Below, piece after piece: positions 1-8,759 of a DNA stretch of 64,000 nucleotides; within the stretch, counting starts at the first letter, position 1; each line of letters begins with the position of its first letter. Below the pieces are notes generated by a model, which was given only the letters and a program-made list of their open reading frames with translations, had not been told where the DNA came from and searched no databases. A program made the position numbers and the translations under genes. The stretch comes from Oscillospiraceae bacterium (GTDB lineage Bacteria > Bacillota > Clostridia > Oscillospirales > Ruminococcaceae), in NCBI GenBank assembly GCA_024404915.1, contig JAKSPJ010000011.1, forward strand, positions 1-64,000, given 5' to 3'.

Positions 1-26
1 TCAGCCATCAGGCTGAACCTTTTTTC
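1..26 (+). terminator. Rho-independent terminator at the left window edge
   Basis: A short hairpin (TCAGCC, loop ATCA, GGCTGA) is followed by ACC and a run of six T. It would end a transcript that enters from the left, just before the relaxase gene. The stem is only 6 bp. Confidence 0.55.
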
Positions 27-108
27 TATGAGTATTGCGAATAGAAAAATTGTTCTGCAATCTCTGATTGTTCAGAACACAAAAATAGAAAGAATTGGAG
101 AAATAGAA

Positions 109-1368
109 ATGGAAGAAAAAACGATTTCATTCCGTCAGGGAAAGGGTTCTCTGACGCACAACAACAGGACGTTCATTGCTGAGAATGTTCACAAAGAAAG
201 AATTGATGACAACATCACTTTTATATCTCAGCCGATTAAAGAAGCATATCAGCAGCTTTTTAGTGAAGCAACCCTCAGACACAACTCTCAGCAGAAACGA
301 GGTGACAGAAAGTTTGATGACTACTATCAGCATCTTTTCAGGCATGATTACACCAACAATGTAATTCAGAGCAGTAATGGTGAAAAATCTTTTTATGAAG
401 ATATTATGCAGATTGGTACAATGAAAGACACAGGCTGCGGAACACCTGATGCTGAAACTGCAAAAGAATGCCTGATTGAGTATATGGAGAATTTCCAGAG
501 CAGAAATCCGAATTTCTACGTTTTCAATGCTGTGCTTCATATGGATGAAGCTACTCCGCACCTGCACTTCGACTACATACCTGTCGGACACTATGAAGGC
601 AAGAAACTCGACACACGAAACAGTATTTCAAAAGCATTGGAAGAAATGGGATTTGGGAAAGGCAAACAGGCTATCGCTCGTTGGCGTGAGTGTGAATGGG
701 AAATCATGAAGCAAATCTGCATCAATCACGATATTCAGATTGCAAAGCCTGAAAAATCTCACAAGTATATGGAAGTCGAGGAATACAAGGCGTTTATGGA
801 CAGAATTGATAAGTCCGAGGAACTTGCTGTTCTGAATGCGGAGATTGAAGCCGAAATTCAGGAGAAAAAAGAACAGCGTAACCATATACTCAACTATCTG
901 CCCGATTTTGAGAAAACAGAAAAACTTGAATCTGAGCTGAATGACCTTTGTGATGAGCTTGAAAGCCTTGTAAAAAATCCTATCTCTGCTGTAAAAAACA
1001 AGAAGCGTATCGGTGAAATTTGCAGTGATATTTCAAAACGTCTCAGTTCTGCACACAAGGCAAGAGATAAAAGTGAAGGGGCAGTTTATGAGGTTCGTGT
1101 CGAGAATAAAAAATTCTCCGAGGAAAACAAGAAGCTGAGAAATGTGAATCAAAGCCTTTCCTCTGAAAACAGCAACCTGAAAAAACAGATTTCAGCTCTT
1201 GAATGTCAGAGCGAGAGAAATTCAAGCCTTGTGGAAACCCTGAAAAAGCTATCTCCCGAAGCGTATCGACAGGTTGAAGCTGTTGCTGATGCAGAAGCAA
1301 GAAAAAGACAACAAGCTCAGATTTATCAGCAACAACCAAAGAAAAAGAAAAGTTACGAACTTGAATAA
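109..1368 (+). CDS. MobV/Pre-family plasmid mobilisation relaxase
   Basis: Predicted relaxase of a mobilisable element. It would nick one strand at an origin of transfer and attach to it so the strand can be passed through another element's conjugation pore. The family motifs are visible: HNNR at residues 17-20 and the metal-binding block HMDEATPHLHFDYIP at about 144-158. From about residue 250 to the end the protein is charged and heptad-like, probably coiled coil (419 residues in all). The frame is open from 28, but the start at 109 is preferred: GGAG lies 8 nt upstream and the typical family N-terminus begins there. A TnpV-like gene follows after 13 nt, probably in the same transcript. No origin of transfer was recognised. 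Confidence 0.88.
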   Translation: MEEKTISFRQGKGSLTHNNRTFIAENVHKERIDDNITFISQPIKEAYQQLFSEATLRHNSQQKRGDRKFDDYYQHLFRHDYTNNVIQSSNGEKSFYEDIMQIGTMKDTGCGTPDAETAKECLIEYMENFQSRNPNFYVFNAVLHMDEATPHLHFDYIPVGHYEGKKLDTRNSISKALEEMGFGKGKQAIARWRECEWEIMKQICINHDIQIAKPEKSHKYMEVEEYKAFMDRIDKSEELAVLNAEIEAEIQEKKEQRNHILNYLPDFEKTEKLESELNDLCDELESLVKNPISAVKNKKRIGEICSDISKRLSSAHKARDKSEGAVYEVRVENKKFSEENKKLRNVNQSLSSENSNLKKQISALECQSERNSSLVETLKKLSPEAYRQVEAVADAEARKRQQAQIYQQQPKKKKSYELE

Positions 1369-1381
1369 ATGGAGGTTTATT

Positions 1382-1795
1382 ATGATTATAAGAAGTAAAG
1401 AAAGAGCATTCAGCTCTGAAAAGAAGAAAAACGTACCTGTATGGGTACTTGACACAGACAACTGCATTGTGAAGCATTTTGATGCTGAAACACAGACGGA
1501 AACTGAAAAGCAGTACAGTTCCGATCATATTCGCTATCACCTGCACTTCTCTGCTGAGTATCACAAGGACAGGTTGAAAAAACTCGTTACCAACGGAGAG
1601 ATTGAAACATATCTTGATGAGTTTGAGATAAAAGTTGCTGATGCCATCAATGCTCAGGTCGAAAAAAGCCTTGAATGCGATGAAGAGTATCAGACAGCTC
1701 TTGCTGTAGGAGATTTGCAGAAGGCGAATGGTCTGGCGAATATGGTTAGGCTGTGCGTGAGAGATGTGGTGTTTGAAAGCATGGTTTATGTGTAA
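1382..1795 (+). CDS. TnpV-like transposon-encoded protein
   Basis: A 137-residue protein whose C-terminal half resembles TnpV, a small protein of unknown function often found on mobile elements of gut Firmicutes. The resemblance is the pattern of a basic helix, then NGEIETYLDEFE, and a final hydrophobic stretch ending FESMVYV. The start at 1382 follows GGAGG (1371-1375). The reading frame extends further upstream but overlaps the relaxase gene and lacks a ribosome site there. It lies 13 nt behind the relaxase and ahead of a hairpin terminator, so the two form one small mobility operon. The family call rests on recalled motif similarity only; no catalytic residues are evident. Confidence 0.55.
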   Translation: MIIRSKERAFSSEKKKNVPVWVLDTDNCIVKHFDAETQTETEKQYSSDHIRYHLHFSAEYHKDRLKKLVTNGEIETYLDEFEIKVADAINAQVEKSLECDEEYQTALAVGDLQKANGLANMVRLCVRDVVFESMVYV

Positions 1796-1810
1796 AGTGA
1801 TATATTTGAA

Positions 1811-1840
1811 GAAGCACTTGAAGTACAAGTGCTTCTTATA
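1811..1840 (+). terminator. Hairpin terminator after the mobility genes
   Basis: A perfect 10-bp inverted repeat (GAAGCACTTG at 1811-1820, CAAGTGCTTC at 1826-1835) with a 5-nt loop is followed by TTATA. The T tract is weak but the stem is strong. It separates the mobility operon from the methyltransferase promoter. Confidence 0.6.
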
Positions 1841-1884
1841 TACAGAACATTTTAGATTATAATCTAAAAAGAAGATTGTAATCG

Positions 1885-1913
1885 TTGACAATTACATTTT
1901 AATGTGGTATAAT
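1885..1913 (+). promoter_or_regulatory. Consensus sigma-A promoter of the methyltransferase gene
   Basis: TTGACA at 1885-1890 and TATAAT at 1908-1913 are separated by exactly 17 bp. Transcription would start near 1920, which rules out the upstream ATG codons that overlap the -10 box. A perfect consensus is consistent with early, strong methylase expression protecting the host. Confidence 0.88.
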
Positions 1914-1934
1914 AAAAATATGGAGGTTAAGAAT

Positions 1935-3968
1935 ATGAATACAGGTATTAATTATGAATTGTTTTATGAGATCCTTCTTCATTTAAGGGAAGACTATCAT
2001 AGTTATGGTAGAATTGATGATTCTAATGCTAAACTCGATGAAATTGTTAAGTTAATAATGCTTTCATATCATTATGCTCTAAATAAGAAAAAGTTCTCAT
2101 TGGAATTTGTAAAGAAAGAATCAATTACTCGGTACGGTGATAGCGAAAAAGTTGCGATGACATTAAGAGCTTTGTTTGATACTGCCATTAAAGAGCCCTT
2201 CTTTCAAAATACTGATGGGACAAGTATTTTTGGCGGAAATCCTTCATTAAATATTCAGCCATCAGAAGATATGTTTGCAACTAGACTAATTTCAGAAATT
2301 GAAAAAATAGATTTTATTAATTTAACAGAAACAAGCACTTTATCAGATTTCGATATAATAAATGAATGTTTTGGACATTTTGTGCGAGAAAACTTCCGAA
2401 ACAATAAAGAAGATGCTCAGTATATGACACCAGCAGAAATAGCATCTCCTATTTTGGATATGATTTTTCACGATTTTATTACGGAAAACTATTTTGACTC
2501 AATTAAACTGAATGAATTTAAGATTATGGATCCCACTTGTGGTGTTGGTACGTTATTAATTGAATCATCTAAGCGGTTTGTTTCTTATATGATGTCTACC
2601 AGTAAAAAGAAGAAAGACAATGTCGTAAAAGCATTTTTAGCATCAGGTGTTATTGCTCAGGATAAAGTAGATCGAATGGTACGATTATCAAAAATCAATA
2701 CTCTCCTTATGGGCGGTAATATCCAAAACATCAACGCAGGAAATAGTATTTATGATACAACCTTTATTGATAGTTACGCAGGAAAAGTTGATTTGATTTT
2801 TACCAATCCTCCGTTTGGTGCAGAATACCAAATTAGCGATTTAAACTTCGATGATTACTGCGGAATTGAACAATTATCAATTTCCAATACGAGTGTTCCT
2901 TCAGAACTACTTATGTTGATGAAGTGCTTGAAGCTTCTAAAAGAAAACGGAAAGCTTGCAATAGTTCTTCCTGATAGTTTTTTCTCAGCCAAAGGTATTA
3001 ATGCACAGGTTAGAAACTATGTAATTGCAAATTACACTATAAATGCAGTTGTGGAAATGCCTGCGGTTACTTTTGCTCAGGCTGGAACTCGAACAAAAAC
3101 ATCTATACTATATTTAACAAACAAGGCACCAGGTTTCTGTGAAGAAATAGTAATGGGGATATGCAATGACATTGGATATAATGTTAAAGAACGTATGGGC
3201 GTACCTGTAAAGATAAAAACAAAGCAAAACGAAATGGAGCTTATTGCCAAAATTTATTGCAACGAAGCTCATAATTCTATAATGTCTGTTTCGCCTTCCG
3301 TTACTAATATTCTTGTAAATGAACTAATACAAGAAGTTCTAAACCCAAGTTTTTATAGTGCCGACAGATTACAGACCATCGAAATGCTTCAGCATATACA
3401 GGTCAGCGGATATGAGTTAAAAAAGCTATCAGAGGTAGCATCTTTCAATACTATCGGAAGAAAGAATATGAATGCCGATAAAGATGTTAAGCACATCAGT
3501 GTATTACATATCAATCCTGATAGTACTATAGATTTTCAGCAGGTATTAGAATATAATCCGATTTCAAAAGGAAGACAATGTTTTGAAGGAGATATACTGT
3601 TCTCGAAAATCAATCCTCGAATTCCAAGAATGACCGTTGTGCCGCAATTTGAAAAAGATTTAGTATGCTCTAATGAATTTGAAATACTTCAACCGATTGC
3701 TGATGTTGGAGCATATGCAATATGTTTCTTGCTTAAAACTTCATATGTTGCCAAACAAATTGAAAATCTTACTTCTGGAACATCATCATCTCACAGCCGT
3801 ATAAAAAGAGAACAGCTAGCTGACATATTGATTCCATACCCAACAACAACTGAAGCCAAAGAACAAATCGATTCTATAGATAAGCAAATCGAGGCTGCTT
3901 TCAAATCAAAATATACTGCCGACGAAAAGCTAAGAACACAATTATCTAAACTGGAGAGAATTCATTAA
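1935..3968 (+). CDS. N6-adenine DNA methyltransferase fused to a specificity domain
   Basis: Modification enzyme of the restriction-modification locus (677 residues). The HsdM-like part has the SAM-binding motif DPTCGVGTLL from residue 199 and the amino-methylase motif NPPFG at 291-295, which together predict adenine methylation. The last 190 or so residues resemble one half of a type I specificity subunit, with a target-recognition segment followed by a helical spacer. A single recognition domain suggests the enzyme dimerises to read a two-part palindrome. The start at 1935 is preferred because GGAGG (1922-1926) lies 8 nt upstream and the promoter covers earlier starts. The stop codon overlaps that of the convergent nuclease gene within a TTAA. 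Confidence 0.88.
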   Translation: MNTGINYELFYEILLHLREDYHSYGRIDDSNAKLDEIVKLIMLSYHYALNKKKFSLEFVKKESITRYGDSEKVAMTLRALFDTAIKEPFFQNTDGTSIFGGNPSLNIQPSEDMFATRLISEIEKIDFINLTETSTLSDFDIINECFGHFVRENFRNNKEDAQYMTPAEIASPILDMIFHDFITENYFDSIKLNEFKIMDPTCGVGTLLIESSKRFVSYMMSTSKKKKDNVVKAFLASGVIAQDKVDRMVRLSKINTLLMGGNIQNINAGNSIYDTTFIDSYAGKVDLIFTNPPFGAEYQISDLNFDDYCGIEQLSISNTSVPSELLMLMKCLKLLKENGKLAIVLPDSFFSAKGINAQVRNYVIANYTINAVVEMPAVTFAQAGTRTKTSILYLTNKAPGFCEEIVMGICNDIGYNVKERMGVPVKIKTKQNEMELIAKIYCNEAHNSIMSVSPSVTNILVNELIQEVLNPSFYSADRLQTIEMLQHIQVSGYELKKLSEVASFNTIGRKNMNADKDVKHISVLHINPDSTIDFQQVLEYNPISKGRQCFEGDILFSKINPRIPRMTVVPQFEKDLVCSNEFEILQPIADVGAYAICFLLKTSYVAKQIENLTSGTSSSHSRIKREQLADILIPYPTTTEAKEQIDSIDKQIEAAFKSKYTADEKLRTQLSKLERIH

Positions 3969-4606
3969 TATGATGGATATTGGCATTCTCCATCATCTAG
4001 GACTTCGGGAGAATATAAACGTATTTCATATTCTCTCCCGTTCCACTCAGCCATAAATAAAAGAGGGTAAACCAAATCTCCACAACGATTTGTAAATACG
4101 TCATCATTAACATTCACAGGCGGATGCAACTGAAAATTATTACTTCTAATCTGTCCGTTAGCATATTGAGAATACCATTCCTCAGCCACTTTTCTGAATA
4201 ATCTGTCATATTGTGGACGAACAGCCCAAATTCTTGTGCGTTCCATGTTGTTATCAGGGTTTATATCCCAAAGGACAAAGAATAAATATGGCATTTGATC
4301 AAGATATGCCATTGTTCCAGAAAGACTACTTTGTGTTCCAGCTTTTATAACTCCATTAAAACGGACTTTATCAATCGAGAACCAGGCATTTGCAGACTTT
4401 ACATCTGAACCATCAGCCAAGTCAGGACCTTTTTGTCTAGCTAGACCAGGAATTCCTGTAAGTACGCTGATTAATATTTGTGACCACGCTCTTGAATCTT
4501 CCGGAGTCGGTTGATCTGTCATTTCAGCAAATTGCTGACCTTCAAAGAAATGAAGATGATGAGTGTTTAAAACATCAATCGCTGTTTTTAACGGATTCCT
4601 AAACAT
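3965..4606 (-). CDS. MamI-like restriction endonuclease, short subunit
   Basis: 213-residue protein with a probable PD-(D/E)XK nuclease core: GPDLADGSDVKSAN, where Asp and the DVK triplet are candidate catalytic residues. Blocks shared with the neighbouring longer protein (DL.DGS.VKSAN, RTRIW, NFQL.PP) show the two are paralogues. It lacks the helical N-terminus of its partner. ATG at 4606 is chosen because GAGGTG sits 5 nt upstream; a TTG at 4621 lies before that site. It follows the longer subunit by 23 nt in the same operon. A working heterodimer is inferred; it could also be a degenerate copy, though its catalytic-type residues are intact. Confidence 0.7.
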   Translation of the reverse strand: MFRNPLKTAIDVLNTHHLHFFEGQQFAEMTDQPTPEDSRAWSQILISVLTGIPGLARQKGPDLADGSDVKSANAWFSIDKVRFNGVIKAGTQSSLSGTMAYLDQMPYLFFVLWDINPDNNMERTRIWAVRPQYDRLFRKVAEEWYSQYANGQIRSNNFQLHPPVNVNDDVFTNRCGDLVYPLLFMAEWNGREYEIRLYSPEVLDDGECQYPSY

Positions 4607-4629
4607 AAGTACACCTCGCAACGTATTTA

Positions 4630-5457
4630 TTAGAACTTTGAAATAATAATTTTGCCGTTAACTTCATCAGCGCGAAAAATTAGTTCAGAGCCTTCACAAT
4701 TTTCGAGAGGTATCTCTAATTTGGTGAAACCATTTTTTCTACCATTACCATGTCTTGCAAAGTTTTCCTCAGTTCGTATATGTGGAGGAAACAACTGAAA
4801 GTTAACGCTTTCTTCTTTTTCAGAAGCAAATTTAGGATAGCCAAGCACCTTCATCCACTCTATGTATCTTTCTCTTAAAATTGTATGTTTGGTAACATCA
4901 ACTTTCCATATCCTTGTTCTAAAATTGCCTTCTGTATTAAGATCCATAGATAGCAGATATACAGCTGGATATTCAAGAAATCGTTCCATTATTTGACGTG
5001 TAACGGCAGTAAAATTCCATCTAGGAGCAGTTGCTCCCTTTTTATCAAGAGAATCAAGAAAGTTTGCACTTTTAACTTCTGAACCGTCACATAAATCGTC
5101 GCCTTTCCCCCTCATCCCTTGACCAGCAATCTGCGTTTGCAGTGAAACAAGATGTTGTGCGATATATCCTGTATCAATCTGTGAAGATTGTGCCGTAATT
5201 ACACTCCAATGATTAAGTTTTTCTCTCTGCTCAACAACTTGTTCCTCCAATAATTGTGTTGCCAATTCTTTTCTTTCTTCAATTGTAAGAACATCAAGGA
5301 TTTTTGATGCGATTTTAACTCGTTCGTCAATGTTAAAGTTTCTAATATGTATATGTTCTGTGATTTTTTGCATTGTTGTGCGTATGTTTTCTCCAGAATT
5401 ATGACCATTTGTATGTTCAGTATCAATATACGAAAATAATTCTTCGATATGTTTCAT
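4630..5457 (-). CDS. MamI-like restriction endonuclease, long subunit
   Basis: 275-residue protein resembling the MamI restriction endonuclease family, whose founding member cuts GATNNNNATC. The candidate catalytic block is GDDLCDGSEVKSAN, of the D...ExK type; conserved RTRIW and NFQLFPP follow. The first 100 or so residues are helical and charged and have no counterpart in the shorter subunit. The ribosome site GAGGATGA lies inside the end of the controller gene, so translation is likely coupled to it. The methyltransferase with one recognition domain fits a two-part palindromic target such as the one of MamI, but the actual target is unknown. Confidence 0.72.
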   Translation of the reverse strand: MKHIEELFSYIDTEHTNGHNSGENIRTTMQKITEHIHIRNFNIDERVKIASKILDVLTIEERKELATQLLEEQVVEQREKLNHWSVITAQSSQIDTGYIAQHLVSLQTQIAGQGMRGKGDDLCDGSEVKSANFLDSLDKKGATAPRWNFTAVTRQIMERFLEYPAVYLLSMDLNTEGNFRTRIWKVDVTKHTILRERYIEWMKVLGYPKFASEKEESVNFQLFPPHIRTEENFARHGNGRKNGFTKLEIPLENCEGSELIFRADEVNGKIIISKF

Positions 5458-5460
5458 AAG

Positions 5461-5673
5461 TTATTCATCCTCTATAAATAGTTTATAAATTTCAACATCA
5501 AGAGCGTTAGCCACTTTTTGAATATTATCAAGAGATATACTTCTACGAAAACATTCAATATCACTAATATATGTTCGATGCAGTCCACACTTTTCTGCAA
5601 ATTTTTCTTGTGAGAGTCCAAGTTGCATTCGATATTTTCGGACATTAGTTCCGAAAACTTTAATGATATCCAA
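5461..5673 (-). CDS. C-protein-like controller of the restriction operon (XRE helix-turn-helix)
   Basis: 70-residue helix-turn-helix protein. The core LSQEKFAEKCGLHRTYISDIE followed by R.ISLDNIQKVANAL closely fits controller (C) proteins of type II restriction systems, which delay nuclease expression after entry into a new host by activating and then repressing their own operon. The frame is open to an ATG at 5715, but that codon abuts the -10 box of the only visible promoter. TTG at 5673 has AGGGGTG 5 nt upstream and is therefore preferred. The two nuclease genes follow directly, the first after 3 nt. Confidence 0.8.
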   Translation of the reverse strand: MDIIKVFGTNVRKYRMQLGLSQEKFAEKCGLHRTYISDIECFRRSISLDNIQKVANALDVEIYKLFIEDE

Positions 5674-5706
5674 ATTATCACCCCTAATATAATAATTATC
5701 AACTAT

Positions 5707-5768
5707 ATTATACATTTTTTACTACAATAAGTCTACAGACAATAAGTTTCAGCATGAGTAGATTACTC
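5707..5768 (-). promoter_or_regulatory. Controller promoter with two palindromic candidate C-boxes
   Basis: On the minus strand a TATAAT box (5707-5712) lies 17 bp from TAGACT (5730-5735). The weak -35 overlaps the palindrome GTCTACAGAC (5731-5740). A second palindrome, GAGTAGATTACTC (5756-5768), lies one to two helical turns upstream. A promoter with one operator over the -35 and another behind it is the usual layout for C-protein circuits. That these are the actual binding sites is inferred. Confidence 0.6.
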
Positions 5769-5837
5769 AAGTAATAAGCATTTTTCATAGAACAAAGTTT
5801 ATATTTTGTTTCAAAGAATTTTTAAGAGGTAAATTAT

Positions 5838-7313
5838 ATGAACCATAGTAAGCTATCAGATCACGTTTTGAAAAAAGGAAAGTTCATTACTCCTTTTCAT
5901 ACTCTTCCTAACTTGGAAGAGTACGCTGATGATAAGTCTTGGACATACGGACGTATGCCGGAATATTTATGGATCGGTCTTTTATTCAAATTCTTAGGTA
6001 GAGATATAGGTTTGAAACGACTTCATTATATTATGGATTTACTTCATAAGATTGCTCCAACATTAAGAACAGCAAGAATGTCTGAAATATTAAAGTTAAG
6101 CCGTAATGATCAACAACAATTATATGATTGTATAGTGGGCATTGGGGCAAAAAAAGCACTTTCACCTTTAACTGTTGTATTGACAGTCAGTTACGCTCCC
6201 GTATTTGCAGAAACATTCTATTGTTCAGATGAAAGTATTGAAGATAGATGTAATATTATAACCGATACCATGAAAGATCTTATGGATCATCAGTCACATG
6301 AATCCACAGATGTTAGATTTATTGCATTGTACTTTACTCTTCTTTCTGGTAACATTCATATGCAGCCAGACCATGTTGAAATCCTTAACACCTATCCCAA
6401 CTCTTCACATGATGATGAAGTAATGCATATGGCAAGACCATTTGTAAGGTCAATGGAGCAAACTATATTAACATTTGAAACTACTAATAAGGATTATCTA
6501 AAAGATTTCTGGAGGTGTATTAGTGAAATGACAGATTGTACACTATTTTCGATTGCTTTTCCGAAGGAAGAACGTGATTTTACTGAATATATGGAGAAGT
6601 TACACAAGGTATACCTTTACCTTTCAGACTTATTTACATCAACAGAGCCATTAGATGACAAAATGAATGTTTTGCTTGGAATTGCAACATATTCTTACAA
6701 ACGACTTAAAGAAGTATATGAGCATAATCTTTTTAACACTATTGCTGGCAGAAGTTGTGTCCGAGTATTAATAGAAGATTATATTATGATGAAGTATCTG
6801 GTTGCTAATGAGAGCAACCATGATAATATATGGCGAGATTTTCAATTTTATGGCATTGGTCAGTATAAACTTATTTTGACAAAACATAGAGAAGCCGAGG
6901 AAAATAACAATCGTCATTTTGATGTAGGCTATATAGAAGCTTTAGTAAATGAGTTCAAGGAAGAAGAATTCATTGATATGGATACAAACTATTTTGATAA
7001 GCAAGGTATCAGAGAAAAAGCGATAAGTGTTAATGAACGAGATTTATACGGACTATACTATGACTATGATTCGGCATTTGAACATGGCTTATGGGGAGCA
7101 ATTCGTGAAACCTCCCTAATAAAATGTATGAATCCTGCTCATCAATATCATTGCGTCCCTGATATTGATGACTCTATCGTGTTGAAGTCGGTAATGCCAG
7201 ATTGTATTATGGCAATGAATAAAACGTTGACATATCTGAATGAGATTTACGGTATACCTGAAGCAATGTTAAATGAGGTGATTCATTTTGAACTCAAACC
7301 TATTGATGGATAA
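5838..7313 (+). CDS. DUF5677-like protein of unknown function
   Basis: 491-residue soluble protein, divergent from the restriction operon. The C-terminal part (RSCVRVLIEDYIMMKYLV, then WRDF..YGIGQYKL, then YDSAFEHGLWGA) resembles DUF5677 proteins, which have no assigned activity. The N-terminal 250 residues are helical and not recognised. Start at ATG 5838 with AAGAGGT upstream. The downstream gene overlaps its end, so the two are likely translated together. DUF5677-type proteins sit often in accessory islands, so a defence role is possible but not shown. Confidence 0.6.
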   Translation: MNHSKLSDHVLKKGKFITPFHTLPNLEEYADDKSWTYGRMPEYLWIGLLFKFLGRDIGLKRLHYIMDLLHKIAPTLRTARMSEILKLSRNDQQQLYDCIVGIGAKKALSPLTVVLTVSYAPVFAETFYCSDESIEDRCNIITDTMKDLMDHQSHESTDVRFIALYFTLLSGNIHMQPDHVEILNTYPNSSHDDEVMHMARPFVRSMEQTILTFETTNKDYLKDFWRCISEMTDCTLFSIAFPKEERDFTEYMEKLHKVYLYLSDLFTSTEPLDDKMNVLLGIATYSYKRLKEVYEHNLFNTIAGRSCVRVLIEDYIMMKYLVANESNHDNIWRDFQFYGIGQYKLILTKHREAEENNNRHFDVGYIEALVNEFKEEEFIDMDTNYFDKQGIREKAISVNERDLYGLYYDYDSAFEHGLWGAIRETSLIKCMNPAHQYHCVPDIDDSIVLKSVMPDCIMAMNKTLTYLNEIYGIPEAMLNEVIHFELKPIDG

Positions 7314-8379
7314 AATCATTCTTATTCAAAAAGAATACAAAGAACTACTTATTTCATTGTTGCCTAAGCTCAAATCGGGATTTGCGGCAGAAGCTCTTGA
7401 TGAGATAAACATATTTTGGTTAAGAAATATGAATATTGTTCGATTGTATCTCGAAGCCATGGCTCCTTATAGCAATAGCTATGTTTTTACTGCTGCCACA
7501 TTTTTAGATTATGAAGATAATGAGCATCTCCCGTTTTTATTGATTGGTGAAAATCATATACTTGATGATCCATTAAGTAGATACTCAGAATTGTGCGGTA
7601 AATTGCCTGAAGGAAGAGATGCAGATTATCTTTACAATCAGGTAAAAACAACAGCGGAAGATAACATTAAGATTCTGGATAATCTGCAATCAAATTTGTT
7701 TATTATTCCATTACGTCTTTTAGCTCAATCAAAAGCTGATGATATTGTATTTCAAGAAAGCGAACGGTTATTTCTTGGGCTGTTCAACGGAATAGATAGC
7801 ATCGATGATTACTTTATTAAATGCGACAGTATTGATAATATTATAAAATATGCTCGTGATGATACGGAAAAGATAGTTATGTTCTCGGAAACTGATAATA
7901 AAGAGTTACCATTTAAAGAAAGATTTCATAATTCGATGGCTGATGCCGAGTTTATGATTGATCCTGCTAAATCCGATGCATACAACTTTTTCAGTATGGT
8001 TTTCGGAAATATACTTCAAGCGATTAGTATACTGGCGTGTTGTATGGAATATGGCTGCATACCATATATTAGGTATCCGGTTTCGTTCCATTATTTGAAT
8101 ATTATTTCGAATAGCGTTTTGGAAGGATCCGAGGTAAACATACTTCAGTTTAAAATGAGCGTTGCATTTATATTGCATAAACTTTGTGATAAAAGTCAAC
8201 TTTCCTCCATAGGCACAAGTGAATTTCTCATAAAAAAACAATCATACGGCTTTAATGATAAACTATTCAAGAATTTTGATCTTCAAAAGATTGCAAATGA
8301 AAATGAGATTGATATTTCGATAGCACAGGAAATCAATAAAGAATTGGAAGGCTTTTATAATTACATTTTAAATGAGTGA
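7288..8379 (+). CDS. Unrecognised partner of the DUF5677-like protein
   Basis: 363-residue protein with no family I recognise. It is mostly helical, without a signal peptide or clear membrane segment; two hydrophobic stretches (around FIIPLRLLA and NILQAISILACCM) look like buried helices. TTG at 7288 has GAGGTG 7 nt upstream and would overlap the preceding gene by 26 nt; ATG at 7306 is the alternative. The overlap implies tight co-expression with the DUF5677-like protein. AT-rich codon use matches the rest of the accessory region. Confidence 0.6.
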   Translation: MNSNLLMDKIILIQKEYKELLISLLPKLKSGFAAEALDEINIFWLRNMNIVRLYLEAMAPYSNSYVFTAATFLDYEDNEHLPFLLIGENHILDDPLSRYSELCGKLPEGRDADYLYNQVKTTAEDNIKILDNLQSNLFIIPLRLLAQSKADDIVFQESERLFLGLFNGIDSIDDYFIKCDSIDNIIKYARDDTEKIVMFSETDNKELPFKERFHNSMADAEFMIDPAKSDAYNFFSMVFGNILQAISILACCMEYGCIPYIRYPVSFHYLNIISNSVLEGSEVNILQFKMSVAFILHKLCDKSQLSSIGTSEFLIKKQSYGFNDKLFKNFDLQKIANENEIDISIAQEINKELEGFYNYILNE

Positions 8380-8388
8380 TAAAGTCTC

Positions 8389-8417
8389 TTGACAATCACT
8401 TCAATCTGCGCTATACT
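8389..8417 (+). promoter_or_regulatory. Strong promoter facing a gene-free region
   Basis: TTGACA (8389-8394), a 17-bp spacer and TATACT (8412-8417). Transcription would begin near 8424 and read into a stretch without a convincing gene until the terminator at 8760. Confidence 0.75.
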
Positions 8418-8503
8418 CAATATATTTCCCGGCAACACTCTGACAACAAAAAATCAGATACTCAAAATTCAACATACAATACAAGCAATAGAGATAACGT
8501 GAG

Positions 8504-8544
8504 CTAAATCGTCTAACGGAATTCCGTTAGAGCAGCAGATTTAG
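8504..8544. repeat. 20-bp perfect palindrome within a longer hairpin
   Basis: TCTAACGGAATTCCGTTAGA at 8512-8531 is a perfect palindrome. It is enclosed by a second pair of arms, CTAAATC (8504-8510) and GATTTAG (8538-8544). As RNA this forms a long hairpin; as DNA it could be a protein-binding or transfer site. Confidence 0.75.
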
Positions 8545-8567
8545 GAGCGAGTGGGAATAATAAACAA

Positions 8568-8605
8568 GGCTTCAAAAATGGCGAATTTACGTCATTTCCA
8601 AAGCC
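8568..8605. repeat. Stem-loop with internal loop
   Basis: GGCTT (8568-8572) pairs with AAGCC (8601-8605). After a 3-nt internal loop, AAATGGCG pairs with CGTCATTT. The two-part stem lies between the long palindrome and the terminator, and supports a structured RNA or site here. Confidence 0.5.
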
Positions 8606-8759
8606 TGAAAATCTCAGTGATAACAATTTGATAACAGGGAGCTAAGCGGAATTATTCTGCAGTTCAGGTGGCTTACAGGTTACGCCACTCTTTCGCAGGT
8701 TCATGCTTTCCGCAGTCATCGGTCGTTTGCGGCCGGTTAAGCTTCCATTCTGTATATCC

